51,998 nucleotides of DNA. Origin: a virus. The notes under the pieces are model-generated. The model had not been told where the DNA came from. It saw only the letters and a list, made by a program, of their open reading frames with translations, and did not search any database. A program made the position numbers and the translations under genes. Below, piece after piece: positions 24,875-32,413 of this stretch. Each line of letters begins with the position of its first letter. Position 1 is the first letter of the stretch. The stretch covers positions 1 to 51,998 of IMG/VR virus record IMGVR_UViG_3300012358_000003; one strand, written 5' to 3'.

Positions 24875-25542
24875 CACGCCCTCGTTTTCTTAGGACGCCT
24901 CTTTCCACGGACGATGAACCCGTCCTTGATAAACTGCGGCCTATAGTACTGGAATATGACCCATGGCTTCTGCTTCGTCTTCAGGGCCCTGTTGGCGACG
25001 AGTGTATAGATCAGTTTCTTGATCTCGTCCTCGTCCAAGAACTTCTTCCCGCCGTTGAACAGGGCAGTGAAGACTGTTCTTGCTTGATTATTGTACATGT
25101 TCTTGAACGCTTCCTCGTCCTCGGTGAGCTTCTGCATCTCGCCGAGGTTCAACTCATAGTTCTCCTTTGTTGCCACACTATCGTTCTGCATCCCTCCATT
25201 CTGAGGGACCGAGAGCCGCTCACCAATGTCCTGGAGAAACTGCCAGAACAGTTTTGTAAGCTCCTCGGTCCCGACGTCAGGAGCGACACTCTCATAGTCC
25301 TCGACACTGCCGGTCGCGCTCTTCGGCGTGTAGTCGGCGTGTCTGTCGTAAGTTATTCTCCAGCACCTCTCCAGGAAGCTGTGGTCGTGTCTCACTCTGA
25401 AGTCGTTCGGTGACTTATAGACGTTGGTCATCGCGACCGACTTACTGTAGTTTCTGGCAAACGCCAGTGATGGGCAGAGTCGTGTCGCACCGGTCTGCGG
25501 GTAAAAGATCACGACCCATTCGTTCAGGGGCAGTTCAGACAT
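24874..25542 (-). CDS. Protein with C-terminal F-x-Y-Y domain (paralogue 2)
   Basis: The product is 222 residues from ATG 25542 (GAGAG about nine bases upstream; ATG 25557 is an alternative). Residues 1-110 are unknown. Residues about 140-215 match the domain of the protein at 22100-22423: 'WVIFQYYRPQFIKDGFI' lines up with 'RIFAYYAPKFAETGLI'. The end 'RGKRRPKKTRA' is strongly basic. It heads the unit that includes the primase-helicase and follows its own promoter, so a replication-related DNA-binding role is plausible. Confidence 0.7.
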   Translation of the reverse strand: MSELPLNEWVVIFYPQTGATRLCPSLAFARNYSKSVAMTNVYKSPNDFRVRHDHSFLERCWRITYDRHADYTPKSATGSVEDYESVAPDVGTEELTKLFWQFLQDIGERLSVPQNGGMQNDSVATKENYELNLGEMQKLTEDEEAFKNMYNNQARTVFTALFNGGKKFLDEDEIKKLIYTLVANRALKTKQKPWVIFQYYRPQFIKDGFIVRGKRRPKKTRA

Positions 25543-25584
25543 TGGACGATCTCTCATGGACAATAGAACGATATTCCAGGGATC

Positions 25585-25613
25585 ATTATATCACCAGATT
25601 TTACAGAAGTAAA
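25585..25613 (-). promoter_or_regulatory. Promoter for the paralogue 2 / primase-helicase unit
   Basis: On the minus strand TTTACT (25613-25608), 17-base spacer, TGA and TATAAT (25590-25585). The early transcript contains ATATTCCAGGGA in the other orientation, part of the dispersed hairpin element. Confidence 0.8.
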
Positions 25614-25644
25614 TCAGATGATTATCGCCACCGTCATCTAGCCG

Positions 25645-25890
25645 TCAAGGTAGACCATTATAGCCACAATTTGGACAATGCTCGTCAGATACACTGATAG
25701 GATAACTACACCTTGCACACTTAGGAGAGATACCCGGTATGTTGTATTGCTCACAGCAGCAAGCCCCGAACTCTGGACAGGTCTCGTCGATCGCCATATA
25801 GTCCCAGTCTGGGCAGAAGTGCTTCTTCTTACCGCTCAACCGCTTGAAGACCTCGCTCTCACGGTCCACGTTCTTTCCCGATGTTTCCAC
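25645..25890 (-). CDS. Cysteine-rich Zn-binding phage protein
   Basis: The product is 81 residues from a GTG start with AGGAGA upstream. 'HFCPDWDYMAIDETCPEF' followed by 'ACCCEQY' is a conserved motif of many phage proteins next to nucleotide or DNA genes; 'CARCSYPISVSDEHCPNCGY' at the end is a four-Cys zinc ribbon. Function unknown. Confidence 0.7.
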   Translation of the reverse strand: METSGKNVDRESEVFKRLSGKKKHFCPDWDYMAIDETCPEFGACCCEQYNIPGISPKCARCSYPISVSDEHCPNCGYNGLP

Positions 25891-25900
25891 AACACGTCTC

Positions 25901-26167
25901 CTAAAGGAGTTTCAGGTAGTTCCCGTACCTTGTCGACCCGCCGAAGATTGGCTTAGAACCCTCTACGAAAGGTACAGGTGGTCTCGCCTTGACCTTCTTA
26001 CGTTTTGGCACCTTGGCGTTACACGGGTTCTTACGGCTCATCCCCATAGCACTGAGCGCACCACGTATCGACGTAACAGACTGACCTAAGTAAGTTGCAT
26101 ATTGCTGATAAGACCAGTCCGGGTGAGTGATTACGAGCCTCCTGAGAATTGCCCGCTTACTGATCAT
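25901..26167 (-). CDS. Small helix-turn-helix protein
   Basis: The product is 88 residues. 'WSYQQYATYLGQSVTSIRGAL' (given in parts: WSYQQYATYLG, SVTSIRGAL; residues 18-38) fits a helix-turn-helix of the kind that reads DNA in small phage regulators. The rest is basic ('PKRKKVKARPP'). Its ATG overlaps the ligase stop (TAATG). A transcriptional regulator or DNA-architecture role is likely; the target is unknown. Confidence 0.65.
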   Translation of the reverse strand: MISKRAILRRLVITHPDWSYQQYATYLGQSVTSIRGALSAMGMSRKNPCNAKVPKRKKVKARPPVPFVEGSKPIFGGSTRYGNYLKLL

Positions 26168-27063
26168 TAGAAAGGAATATTCCCGTCAAGATCAGCCTTA
26201 CTCCTGAACCCTAAGAATACGGGGAAACGAGGCTTTCCGTTTGGACCAAGGCTCTGGTACTTGAACTTGATAGTTTCACCGATACACCCGTTCTTCCAAT
26301 ATGTGTCACGCTGTTGCTGGTTAAAGCCAGTTCCGACGTCGAACTCCACATCCTTCCACTTGACCGTGAATTTTCCAAGTGTTCCCATACCAAGCATGTT
26401 GGCTTTATGGGAGCTTCGCTCAGTATAACCCAGCTCATTAGTGACTGCCTCATTAGCATTGTGGACCAGCTCATGCATCGACAGTACAACTGCCTCGCCG
26501 TCGAAGAACCTCTTAAGCTTCAGGAGGATGCCCTCCTTTGTCGTCGACCGCCCGAACTTGTAGTGCCCGTCGTAGCTTCTCGCCATTATGCCCTCCCATC
26601 CTAAACTGAGGCACTTGGCTTCGAAGTCGAGGACGTCCTCCTCGCCTCGTGCATGGAGCTGGATCACGTGCTCAATATACTTCGTCTTGTGCTTATTCTG
26701 GTCGAACCACAGGCCAACGATACCGTTGCGCGTCTGGTACGGGGACGTCGGCACGGACCAGTCGTCGAAGACCATGTACCTGAAGTCGGGTCTACCAGAA
26801 CGGGTCGTCAACTTCGACTGGATGGTGTTGAAGTCGTCGACCTTGTCTCCGGTGTACGTGAGAAGCTCGCCGTCCAGTTTCGGGAGGTTCAGCTCCTCGA
26901 GTTTCGTGTACACATAGCCGTTGGGTATTGGCTTCAGGTTGCGGGACACAGGTTGACCCATCGAGTTGATAAGGCACCGAAAGCCGTCGTACTTCGGCGA
27001 CACGAGCGTCGGGTATTGGAGGATCTTGAAGTCAAGTTTCTCTGCGAGCAATGGACGGAACAT
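26167..27063 (-). CDS. ATP-dependent DNA ligase
   Basis: The product is 298 residues. Motif I is 'SPKYDGFRCL' with the catalytic Lys (residue about 24), motif III 'LDGELLTY', motif IIIa region 'RYMVFDDW', motif IV 'WEGIMAR' and motif V 'LLKLKRF', followed by an OB-type domain. This is the size of T7-like ligases. It seals nicks during replication. The C-terminus 'DLDGNIPF' is an SSB-type tip, unusual for a ligase. Confidence 0.9.
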   Translation of the reverse strand: MFRPLLAEKLDFKILQYPTLVSPKYDGFRCLINSMGQPVSRNLKPIPNGYVYTKLEELNLPKLDGELLTYTGDKVDDFNTIQSKLTTRSGRPDFRYMVFDDWSVPTSPYQTRNGIVGLWFDQNKHKTKYIEHVIQLHARGEEDVLDFEAKCLSLGWEGIMARSYDGHYKFGRSTTKEGILLKLKRFFDGEAVVLSMHELVHNANEAVTNELGYTERSSHKANMLGMGTLGKFTVKWKDVEFDVGTGFNQQQRDTYWKNGCIGETIKFKYQSLGPNGKPRFPVFLGFRSKADLDGNIPF

Positions 27064-27269
27064 CAGTTTAGACTCCTGAGTGGCTTGAAGCCAAGGTGAA
27101 GGTAGTAGTGGTCCTTGGGAGTTTCCTCAAAGGCGTAGAACCTGGTACCGCTTATGAGTTTCGTGTTCACGACCGTGAGCCTCATCCCACGGTGGACTGA
27201 GTAGTCCGAGTCACCGTACGCGTTGTGCCAGTCATTCTCCTGGCAGATGCATCGCTCACCCGGTTCCAT
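27063..27269 (-). CDS. Hypothetical protein upstream of the ligase
   Basis: The product is 68 residues with a 'CICQENDWHNAYG' N-terminus and beta-rich rest ('MRLTVVNTKLISGTRFYAF'). Unknown family. Overlaps the upstream gene by 14 bp and abuts the ligase start. Confidence 0.6.
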   Translation of the reverse strand: MEPGERCICQENDWHNAYGDSDYSVHRGMRLTVVNTKLISGTRFYAFEETPKDHYYLHLGFKPLRSLN

Positions 27270-27450
27270 GTCGTCGCCTCTCGAGGTTCTTGGAATACTC
27301 CGAGAGCTTCTCGATGTAAGACGCTTCCAGGTAAATTCTACTTATCACCGACATACCGTTGTAGGTGAAGATGACTACGTTGGAGCCGCTGTAGCCAACG
27401 TAAGCTCCATCTCCCAGGTATTCCACCTCATGAAGTTCACCTATGTCCAT
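27256..27450 (-). CDS. Small conserved phage-type protein
   Basis: The product is 64 residues from ATG 27450, chosen because the upstream gene stops at 27452. 'EYLGDGAYVGYSGSNVVIFTYNG' character (short beta hairpins, then 'RIYLE' and a helix) is common among small phage proteins of unknown function. Confidence 0.6.
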   Translation of the reverse strand: MDIGELHEVEYLGDGAYVGYSGSNVVIFTYNGMSVISRIYLEASYIEKLSEYSKNLERRRHGTG

Positions 27451-27451
27451 G

Positions 27452-27724
27452 TTATATGATCCCCATATTTTTGTAATCGCGAGTCGCCACCGCCTTACAG
27501 GCATTTCTCCAGGCTTCCTCAAGAGTGAAGCCACGGGCTGACGTGGCTGATCCACCTTTCGGGTATTTCTGGAAGGTGACTTCCCATGGTCCCTCTTGGT
27601 GCGCTACAGGGCTGTGGAAGTCCGCAGCATACCGGACGTCTGTGTGCTGGTGCTCTGCTCTGAGCAGAAACCACCCGTTTGGCGCCTCAAGCGGATAGGT
27701 CATGTTGCTGGTCCTCTTGATCAT
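27452..27724 (-). CDS. Hypothetical protein
   Basis: The product is 90 residues from ATG 27724 (ATGA overlap with the upstream stop). 'EAPNGWFLLRAEHQHTDV' and a C-terminal helix 'TLEEAWRNACKAV' that recalls small phage proteins acting on unknown partners. No function assigned. Confidence 0.6.
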   Translation of the reverse strand: MIKRTSNMTYPLEAPNGWFLLRAEHQHTDVRYAADFHSPVAHQEGPWEVTFQKYPKGGSATSARGFTLEEAWRNACKAVATRDYKNMGII

Positions 27725-28077
27725 TGTGGAAGCTCCACACCGTACTTCTTGCATATCTCCGCGGCCGCCGACCTGGACCTTATCTGCTCGACCTCCATCG
27801 CTGACACGATATAGCCAAGCTCGAACCACCTGACATGGTCGCTCTCAGCCTTCCTCATCTTGTCGAGCAGGGACGTCATGTGAGGCCACAGGTACTTCTG
27901 TTGCCAGTCACTCAGCTTCAGGTACGCGGTGAAGTGGATGAGTTCTTGGGCCGCGAGGTATAGTGGGTGGCCGTCGCGCGGCGGCTTCCACGGATTGATG
28001 CTAACTTGTTCAGCCGAGTGTCCTCGAGCTAAGTGTGGAGGTGGCTGCTCGAATAGGTCGAACTGTTCCTTGGACAA
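27721..28077 (-). CDS. Hypothetical protein
   Basis: The product is 118 residues from a TTG start: AAGGAG lies six bases upstream and no better start is in frame. Helical, with 'LYLAAQELIHFTAYL' and 'AEICKKYGVELPQ'. No family recognised. Confidence 0.6.
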   Translation of the reverse strand: MSKEQFDLFEQPPPHLARGHSAEQVSINPWKPPRDGHPLYLAAQELIHFTAYLKLSDWQQKYLWPHMTSLLDKMRKAESDHVRWFELGYIVSAMEVEQIRSRSAAAEICKKYGVELPQ

Positions 28078-28104
28078 TATACATCTCCTTGTAGTTTGAA
28101 CGAT

Positions 28105-28782
28105 CTATCGCTGGTAGTAGTGTTTTGCAGTATAGAGCGTATCCTCGTCCCAGCCAGAGGACTTGTTGATGATGTAGTCGAGGTAGTCCTTTGGCACGTC
28201 TTGCCAGAGCTTATCTTTGTGCTTCCCGAACCTGCACTTCTTGAGCAAGATCGGGTTATTCGAGACCTTCAGCATACCTTCAAGCGGCTCCTCTGACGTT
28301 GCCCTCCCCAGCAAGTGCTGGAACAAGTATGTCGTGACCTCTGAGTCGTAGAGTGCCCGGTGAGCGAACACGGCGTTTGCGTGGACGAGCTTCTGAAGAT
28401 TGAGAAAGTAGCGCAGAACCTGGTTCTTGTGGGAGGGAGCGTTCGGGTACACGACCATGGCAAGCTTATAGGTGCAGGCCCAAGGGCACTCTCCGAAATC
28501 CATGAACCGTCTGTCGAAAGCCGCGTTGTGGGCTACGACGAAGTCGAACTCTTCGTCGAAGAATGGTGCCATCGCGTCGTCGATGCTGGGCGCTTCAGCC
28601 ACGTCCTCGTCCGTGATGTGGTGTATCGCGCAAGCCTCAGGCGGTATCGGGATACCTGGATTGACGAGACTCTGGTGATACTTGACTATCTCGTTGTCTA
28701 CACAGAAGAACCCAGCGACTTCTACCGCCTTGTCCTGTGCTCCAACGCCAGTGGTCTCGCTATCCACGACCCAATACCGCAT
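28105..28782 (-). CDS. DnaQ-like DEDDh 3'-5' exonuclease with ExoX-type C-terminal domain
   Basis: The product is 225 residues. 'VVDSETTG' (Exo I, D-x-E), 'VAHNAAFDRRF' (Exo II) and 'AHRALYDSEVT' (Exo III, H...D) give the DEDDh site. The C-terminal 'FGKHKDKLWQDVPKDYLDYI' matches the small domain found at the end of ExoX-like enzymes. It may process DNA ends or RNA in replication or degrade host nucleic acid. Confidence 0.85.
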   Translation of the reverse strand: MRYWVVDSETTGVGAQDKAVEVAGFFCVDNEIVKYHQSLVNPGIPIPPEACAIHHITDEDVAEAPSIDDAMAPFFDEEFDFVVAHNAAFDRRFMDFGECPWACTYKLAMVVYPNAPSHKNQVLRYFLNLQKLVHANAVFAHRALYDSEVTTYLFQHLLGRATSEEPLEGMLKVSNNPILLKKCRFGKHKDKLWQDVPKDYLDYIINKSSGWDEDTLYTAKHYYQR

Positions 28783-28815
28783 CTTGGCTCCATACTGTTG
28801 ACTGTTAAGTTCGAC

Positions 28816-29106
28816 TCACTCGTCGTCCACGGCCAGCGGCAGGCCGAGCGTCCTGAGAGCGCTGAGGTTGACCGCGATACGCTTCTCGATGATCATGATA
28901 GATTTCTTGATCTGCGACTTCTTGAAGATGAAGTCTCTCCTGATGGACCGCAGCTGCTTAAGTTCCGAGGCGTACGCCTCACCGAGAGCCCTCAGGTCCA
29001 TCACGGAGTCGGGCTGTGCCTGGGCAGTCTCGTCATGGGCGTCGTCGAGTTCCCTGGAGATGTTCTCGGCGAAAGTGTCGAGTTGCTTGTCAAGTGCATT
29101 GGACAT
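28816..29106 (-). CDS. Helical/coiled-coil hypothetical protein
   Basis: The product is 96 residues, nearly all helical, charged and without motifs ('LRSIRRDFIFKKSQIKKSI'). Start overlaps the upstream stop (29106). Confidence 0.6.
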   Translation of the reverse strand: MSNALDKQLDTFAENISRELDDAHDETAQAQPDSVMDLRALGEAYASELKQLRSIRRDFIFKKSQIKKSIMIIEKRIAVNLSALRTLGLPLAVDDE

Positions 29107-29312
29107 TAGATGAGTTCCTTCTCATGCGCTAGATACTCAGGCATCGTCACCACGAAGATGCCCTCCTTCTTGGTTGGCTCCATCTCGATCAGAGACTTCG
29201 GGAGCCAGACAAGTCCCTCGCTGTCCTCGGTCTCCTTGAAACCCCAAGCTTTCCCACTCGGGGCCTCTCGGACGCGGATCAGCATTATGTCGACGAGGTC
29301 TGACCTGCTCAT
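29106..29312 (-). CDS. Small conserved phage-type protein
   Basis: The product is 68 residues. 'GLVWLPKSLIEM' followed by 'VTMPEYLAHEKEL' resembles short phage proteins of unknown function that carry a W-L-P-K-S motif. Overlaps both neighbours by a few bases. Confidence 0.6.
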   Translation of the reverse strand: MSRSDLVDIMLIRVREAPSGKAWGFKETEDSEGLVWLPKSLIEMEPTKKEGIFVVTMPEYLAHEKELI

Positions 29313-29875
29313 TCCACGCCCACTTTGTCCTTGGGCACGAACATCCTCATCGAGGACATCTCGAGCTCGGTGGCTGGCTTAATCAAGATCTCTCGCTTGT
29401 TCATGAGTGCCCAGACCATGAGCCTCGTGAGCCACTCTTTCGTGGTAAAGTCTGAGAAGTTGACGAGGTACTCTTTCTCGACGTCGACGTCGTCTGGGCT
29501 CTCCCAGACTTCGACTATACAGTAGATAGACACGTTTGCCATACCATAATTCCTGTCCTGTGAATAATCCATAGTAACACGAAAATTTTCTGAAGTAAAC
29601 GTCGGTGATTTCCGCGCTCTAGCTGCCAGTATCTCCGCCTTCCTCGCCGGAGTCTTCCGCTTGAGCCTCTCATTTCCGAGGAAGACTATCGCCTTCTCTA
29701 TCGCCCGCTTGACGATGAAGGCCTCGATACCTTTGTTCAGGAGGAATGCTCTGGCGTCCTGACCGTTGAGGAAGCACTTGACGGCGAGCTTCGTCATGTA
29801 GTCGATCGGCCTCGTCACGGGCTCCCGTGTCCAGTCGAGTATGTGGTGTAGCTCCGCCCGCTGCTCCGGCGTCAT
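29309..29875 (-). CDS. Hypothetical protein with an internal promoter and second start
   Basis: The product is 188 residues from ATG 29875; a longer reading upstream is only a shadow of the 29877-30140 gene. The first half is basic and helical ('RAIEKAIVFLGNERLKRK'), the second is 'MANVSIYCIVEVWESPDD...KDKVGVE' (77 residues from ATG 29542, with AGGA eight bases upstream). Between them lies a good promoter (29571-29599) read as protein. Either this is one protein with an internal promoter, or two genes fused by loss of a stop. Confidence 0.55.
   Translation of the reverse strand: MTPEQRAELHHILDWTREPVTRPIDYMTKLAVKCFLNGQDARAFLLNKGIEAFIVKRAIEKAIVFLGNERLKRKTPARKAEILAARARKSPTFTSENFRVTMDYSQDRNYGMANVSIYCIVEVWESPDDVDVEKEYLVNFSDFTTKEWLTRLMVWALMNKREILIKPATELEMSSMRMFVPKDKVGVE
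29571..29599 (-). promoter_or_regulatory. Promoter inside the 29309-29875 reading frame
   Basis: On the minus strand TTTACT (29599-29594), a 17-base spacer and TACTAT (29576-29571). It would drive the internal start at 29542 and the genes beyond. Confidence 0.6.
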
Positions 29876-29876
29876 C

Positions 29877-30140
29877 TTATTTCTTGCCAATGTAGGACCT
29901 CTTGGTCTTCTCGGCGGCGATCTCTGCCGCGCGCTCCTCGGTCCTGCTCTTGACGGCCTCCTCGACCTGAGCCTCGAGGTCTGCTTCCGCGAGAGTGACG
30001 AGCCTCTCTTGAGCCATCGCGGTCCTGAACAGGGAGTGGGCGACATGCCCGAGAAGTGTGGCGTAGTCACCCCTGCTCACCGCCCTCTCGATATACTTTA
30101 TGTTCTCGTCGACGTCTTTCTCGTAGCTGTCGGCTTCCAC
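29877..30140 (-). CDS. Helical hypothetical protein
   Basis: The product is 87 residues from a GTG start with GAGGAGA upstream. Acidic and helical ('EADLEAQVEEAVKSRTEERA') with a basic end ('KTKRSYIGKK'). No family recognised. Ends one base before the next start region. Confidence 0.6.
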   Translation of the reverse strand: MEADSYEKDVDENIKYIERAVSRGDYATLLGHVAHSLFRTAMAQERLVTLAEADLEAQVEEAVKSRTEERAAEIAAEKTKRSYIGKK

Positions 30141-30260
30141 GTCACGTCTCCTCTGCGATAAAATAGTTGTTTACTCGTCAGCATATTCGGTATATAGTCC
30201 TGGCTCAAGTGGAGGGAGTTTGCTGAAAAGCACGAGATTGAAGGCCCGTGCCTCCTGACT
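30141..30260 (-). other. Region between two early genes with amber-separated extension and promoter-like sites
   Basis: On the minus strand the frame of the 30261-30479 gene continues after its TAG (30263-30261) for 29 further codons to TAA at 30173-30171 ('AFNLVLFSKLPPLEPGLY...'). A GTG at 30233 could start a 20-residue ORF. On the plus strand TTTACT (30170-30175), a 17-base spacer and TATAGT (30193-30198) match the promoter consensus, in antisense direction. On the minus strand TTGAGC-N17-TATGCT is also present. Which of these is real cannot be told from sequence. Confidence 0.4.
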
Positions 30261-30479
30261 CTACTTACACCGTCTCTCGATCTCCTCGAAAAGGTTCTCA
30301 GCTCTTGTTATGAGGTCAAGGTAGTTTCCTCGTTGAGAGAATGTCTCCGACGCAAGCATAGCTAGGACGGCCTTCTGCATAAAGTCTCTCTTGCGGTCAC
30401 TCACAGGTCTTGGGACTACACCTGAGAGAGCGCGGCCGCTGCCGCGCCCTCCGTGGAATATCTTCGTTGGCCAAGCCAT
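30261..30479 (-). CDS. Hypothetical protein
   Basis: The product is 72 residues, starting at the TGATG overlap with the GHKL ATPase gene. N-terminus 'FHGGRGSGRALSGVV' is glycine- and arginine-rich, then a helix 'LDLITRAENLFEEIERRCK'. No family recognised. It ends at TAG with an open frame following. Confidence 0.6.
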   Translation of the reverse strand: MAWPTKIFHGGRGSGRALSGVVPRPVSDRKRDFMQKAVLAMLASETFSQRGNYLDLITRAENLFEEIERRCK

Positions 30480-31522
30480 CAGAACGGTACCTCCCCTGTG
30501 TCTGCTTCAGGCTCCTTGATCTTGCACTTGAGCAAGTACTGGAGCAGCTCAGCCAAGTCGTCAGGCAGACCTGACGCATAGGCCCACCTCTCGATCTTGC
30601 TCCTGAGACTCACGTCCTCCTTCACGGGAGGCGGGGCGTACTTGTCGTAGTACGCAAGGGCCCTAGTAGAGATATACCCTCCCCTGTGCTTCTTCTTAGC
30701 GACGACCGCGTTGAACTCCTCACTCGGTGACACGTACGAGTAGTCGAAGTCGAGCCTGTTCTCGAAGAACTTATCATCTGCGCTGACCACAGCGTTGATC
30801 AGCTTCTCGTCCTTTGACCTCGCCACGTAGGCGGCGATCCTTGACTGGGCCTCCCACACGTACTTCAATGTGCGGTCCTCAGTGAGGGTCATCTCGTCCA
30901 ATATGTTGTAGGTATAGATCGACGGCTTCTCGAGGTCGAAGACGCGCAGGCCCCTCCAGTAGATGTGGTCGGACGGCTCGTTGAAGACCTGGAGCTTGTC
31001 GTCACCCTCTCGCTTCGTCAGGGCATTCGGCAAGAACGTCTTGTCTCGGTCCGCGTACGCTTGCTCATACGGGTCTCCTTCAACTATGATGAGTGTCCTG
31101 TCTGCCTTTGGCTGCACAAGGTCTGTCATAGCACCACCAGCAAAGAACGTGTTGCCATTCTCGTCTCGTGTGTTGGACTCGATCTCTCGGAACACCTGCC
31201 ACGCCTCCCAGAACTTCCCGTGCTCCGTTGTGAACGGCAAGGCCTCATACGACCACTTCTTGAAGACGCTCGCGCGCTTCCTCATACGGCACATCTTGAC
31301 GTCGACGTCCCGGAACTTGTCGTCAACCGTGATGAACTCGTACTCAGTCAGTCCGATGAAGACCCTGACGGTGCACCCGAGCCTCAGGAGAGTGGCGACG
31401 GCGTACTTCAGACCTGTACCAAACTTACCGATAGGGTTCGTAGAGTTCGGCTTCGCGTGGAGGCCGAACGTCGTGAAGGACCTGATGTCGATCAGGCCCG
31501 GGGTCTCGTGAACAATAGACAT
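30479..31522 (-). CDS. GHKL-type ATPase (RIIA-like) with SSB-type tip
   Basis: The product is 347 residues. 'NPIGKFGTGLKYAVATLLRLG' in parts (IGKFGTGLKYA) near residue 30 is the glycine-rich ATP-lid motif of GHKL ATPases (gyrase B, Hsp90, MutL), and matches the opening of phage RIIA-like proteins. The rest is beta/alpha mixed without DNA-mismatch motifs. Its end 'DTGEVPF' resembles the SSB tip. Role unknown; RIIA-like proteins affect host membrane and exclusion in other phages. Confidence 0.65.
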   Translation of the reverse strand: MSIVHETPGLIDIRSFTTFGLHAKPNSTNPIGKFGTGLKYAVATLLRLGCTVRVFIGLTEYEFITVDDKFRDVDVKMCRMRKRASVFKKWSYEALPFTTEHGKFWEAWQVFREIESNTRDENGNTFFAGGAMTDLVQPKADRTLIIVEGDPYEQAYADRDKTFLPNALTKREGDDKLQVFNEPSDHIYWRGLRVFDLEKPSIYTYNILDEMTLTEDRTLKYVWEAQSRIAAYVARSKDEKLINAVVSADDKFFENRLDFDYSYVSPSEEFNAVVAKKKHRGGYISTRALAYYDKYAPPPVKEDVSLRSKIERWAYASGLPDDLAELLQYLLKCKIKEPEADTGEVPF

Positions 31523-31536
31523 GTATCGGGTTTCCT

Positions 31537-31734
31537 TTACTCTTCTCTTTCAAAGTTCTGTATAGCTCTTCGACACTGGTCGACTTTTACGTGGGTCTCT
31601 TTAGAGATCAAGCCACCGTGTCCACCCACCCACCTGGTGCCGACCATTTCACCGTTCTCGTCGAATGAGACGCTCTTGACGAGAGCTTTAGCTGCTTCGA
31701 CCAGTCGCCTGACTTTATCTTCCACGACGACCAT
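31537..31734 (-). CDS. Hypothetical protein
   Basis: The product is 65 residues. Helical ends around 'RWVGGHGGLISKE'. Its start overlaps the small membrane protein gene by 20 bp. No function seen. Confidence 0.55.
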   Translation of the reverse strand: MVVVEDKVRRLVEAAKALVKSVSFDENGEMVGTRWVGGHGGLISKETHVKVDQCRRAIQNFEREE

Positions 31735-31837
31735 CCTGTTTTGCCTTCACGTAGCCGACGACCTGGCCGAATGAGAAGCCAGACAGGAACGCGAAGCCGA
31801 AGCCTGCTACGACCACAATAAACATCCAGCCACTCAT
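31715..31837 (-). CDS. 40-residue single-pass membrane protein
   Basis: Translates as one hydrophobic helix ('WMFIVVVAGFGFAFLSGFSFG') followed by 'YVKAKQDGRRGR'. GGGAG lies six bases before ATG 31837, and the ATG overlaps the previous stop (ATGA). Small N-out/C-in topology by the positive-inside rule. Possibly acts on the host envelope early in infection (inference). Confidence 0.6.
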   Translation of the reverse strand: MSGWMFIVVVAGFGFAFLSGFSFGQVVGYVKAKQDGRRGR

Positions 31838-32007
31838 GGTTTCTCCCTCTTTGCGACTAGGTCAGTTAGAGCCTTCACCGCGGCCTGAGGTGTCGGACCG
31901 AACGCGTAGTCGCCACACAGTCCATCCGGGAGTACCTCCTGGGCATACCACCTCGTCTCTTCGGTAGGCTCCCAGTCTGGACCAGTCGCTTCCACGTGGA
32001 TCTTCAC
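31834..32007 (-). CDS. 57-residue hypothetical protein
   Basis: GTG start at 32007, with GGAG in the previous gene's end. 'GPDWEPTEETRWYAQEVLPDG' character then 'GPTPQAAVKALTDLV', a pattern of short phage proteins with a Gly-Pro turn and a helix. ATGA overlap with the next gene. Confidence 0.6.
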   Translation of the reverse strand: MKIHVEATGPDWEPTEETRWYAQEVLPDGLCGDYAFGPTPQAAVKALTDLVAKREKP

Positions 32008-32011
32008 TACC

Positions 32012-32233
32012 CTACTCCATCATCGAGAGCTTGCGGCAGTCGCACACGAAGTGCATGTGGTCGCGCGAACCATTGAGCGTGCCGTTTAGGAACTTGCCCT
32101 CGCAGTCGGGGCAAGGGGCCTTGGCCCTCCTGAGCCCTCGCTTGAGCATGACCTTCTTTAACTTGAAGGCGAGGTCCAGCACTTTCCTTGTGTGCCTAGC
32201 CCACTCGGCCCGATCTACGTCGTTAAGTCCCAT
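32012..32233 (-). CDS. Small basic Cys-containing protein
   Basis: The product is 73 residues, basic in the middle ('FKLKKVMLKRGLRRAK') with 'CPDCEG' and 'FVCDCRK', a possible zinc site. Unknown function. Two bases separate its ATG from the previous stop. Confidence 0.6.
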   Translation of the reverse strand: MGLNDVDRAEWARHTRKVLDLAFKLKKVMLKRGLRRAKAPCPDCEGKFLNGTLNGSRDHMHFVCDCRKLSMME

Positions 32234-32413
32234 CTAATCCTGTCTCCTGCACTTCGGGCACTGCTCAAAGTCGAGCACGCCATGCTCACATTTCGCGGTT
32301 ATTCCGCGGACGAACGACCTCTTCTGCTCTTCGATCATGGCCATGTACTCCTCAGGTGTCATCTTCGACACATGGTCCTTGGCTCGCCTGAAGAGTTCCT
32401 CGAGTTCGGTCAC
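32234..32413 (-). CDS. 59-residue protein with C-terminal Cys motif
   Basis: GTG start at 32413 overlapping the MazG-like stop (GTGA). Helical N-terminal half ('LEELFRRAKDHVSKMTPEEY') and 'CEHGVLDFEQCPKCRRQ' at the end, a likely zinc-binding knuckle. Function unknown. Confidence 0.6.
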   Translation of the reverse strand: MTELEELFRRAKDHVSKMTPEEYMAMIEEQKRSFVRGITAKCEHGVLDFEQCPKCRRQD

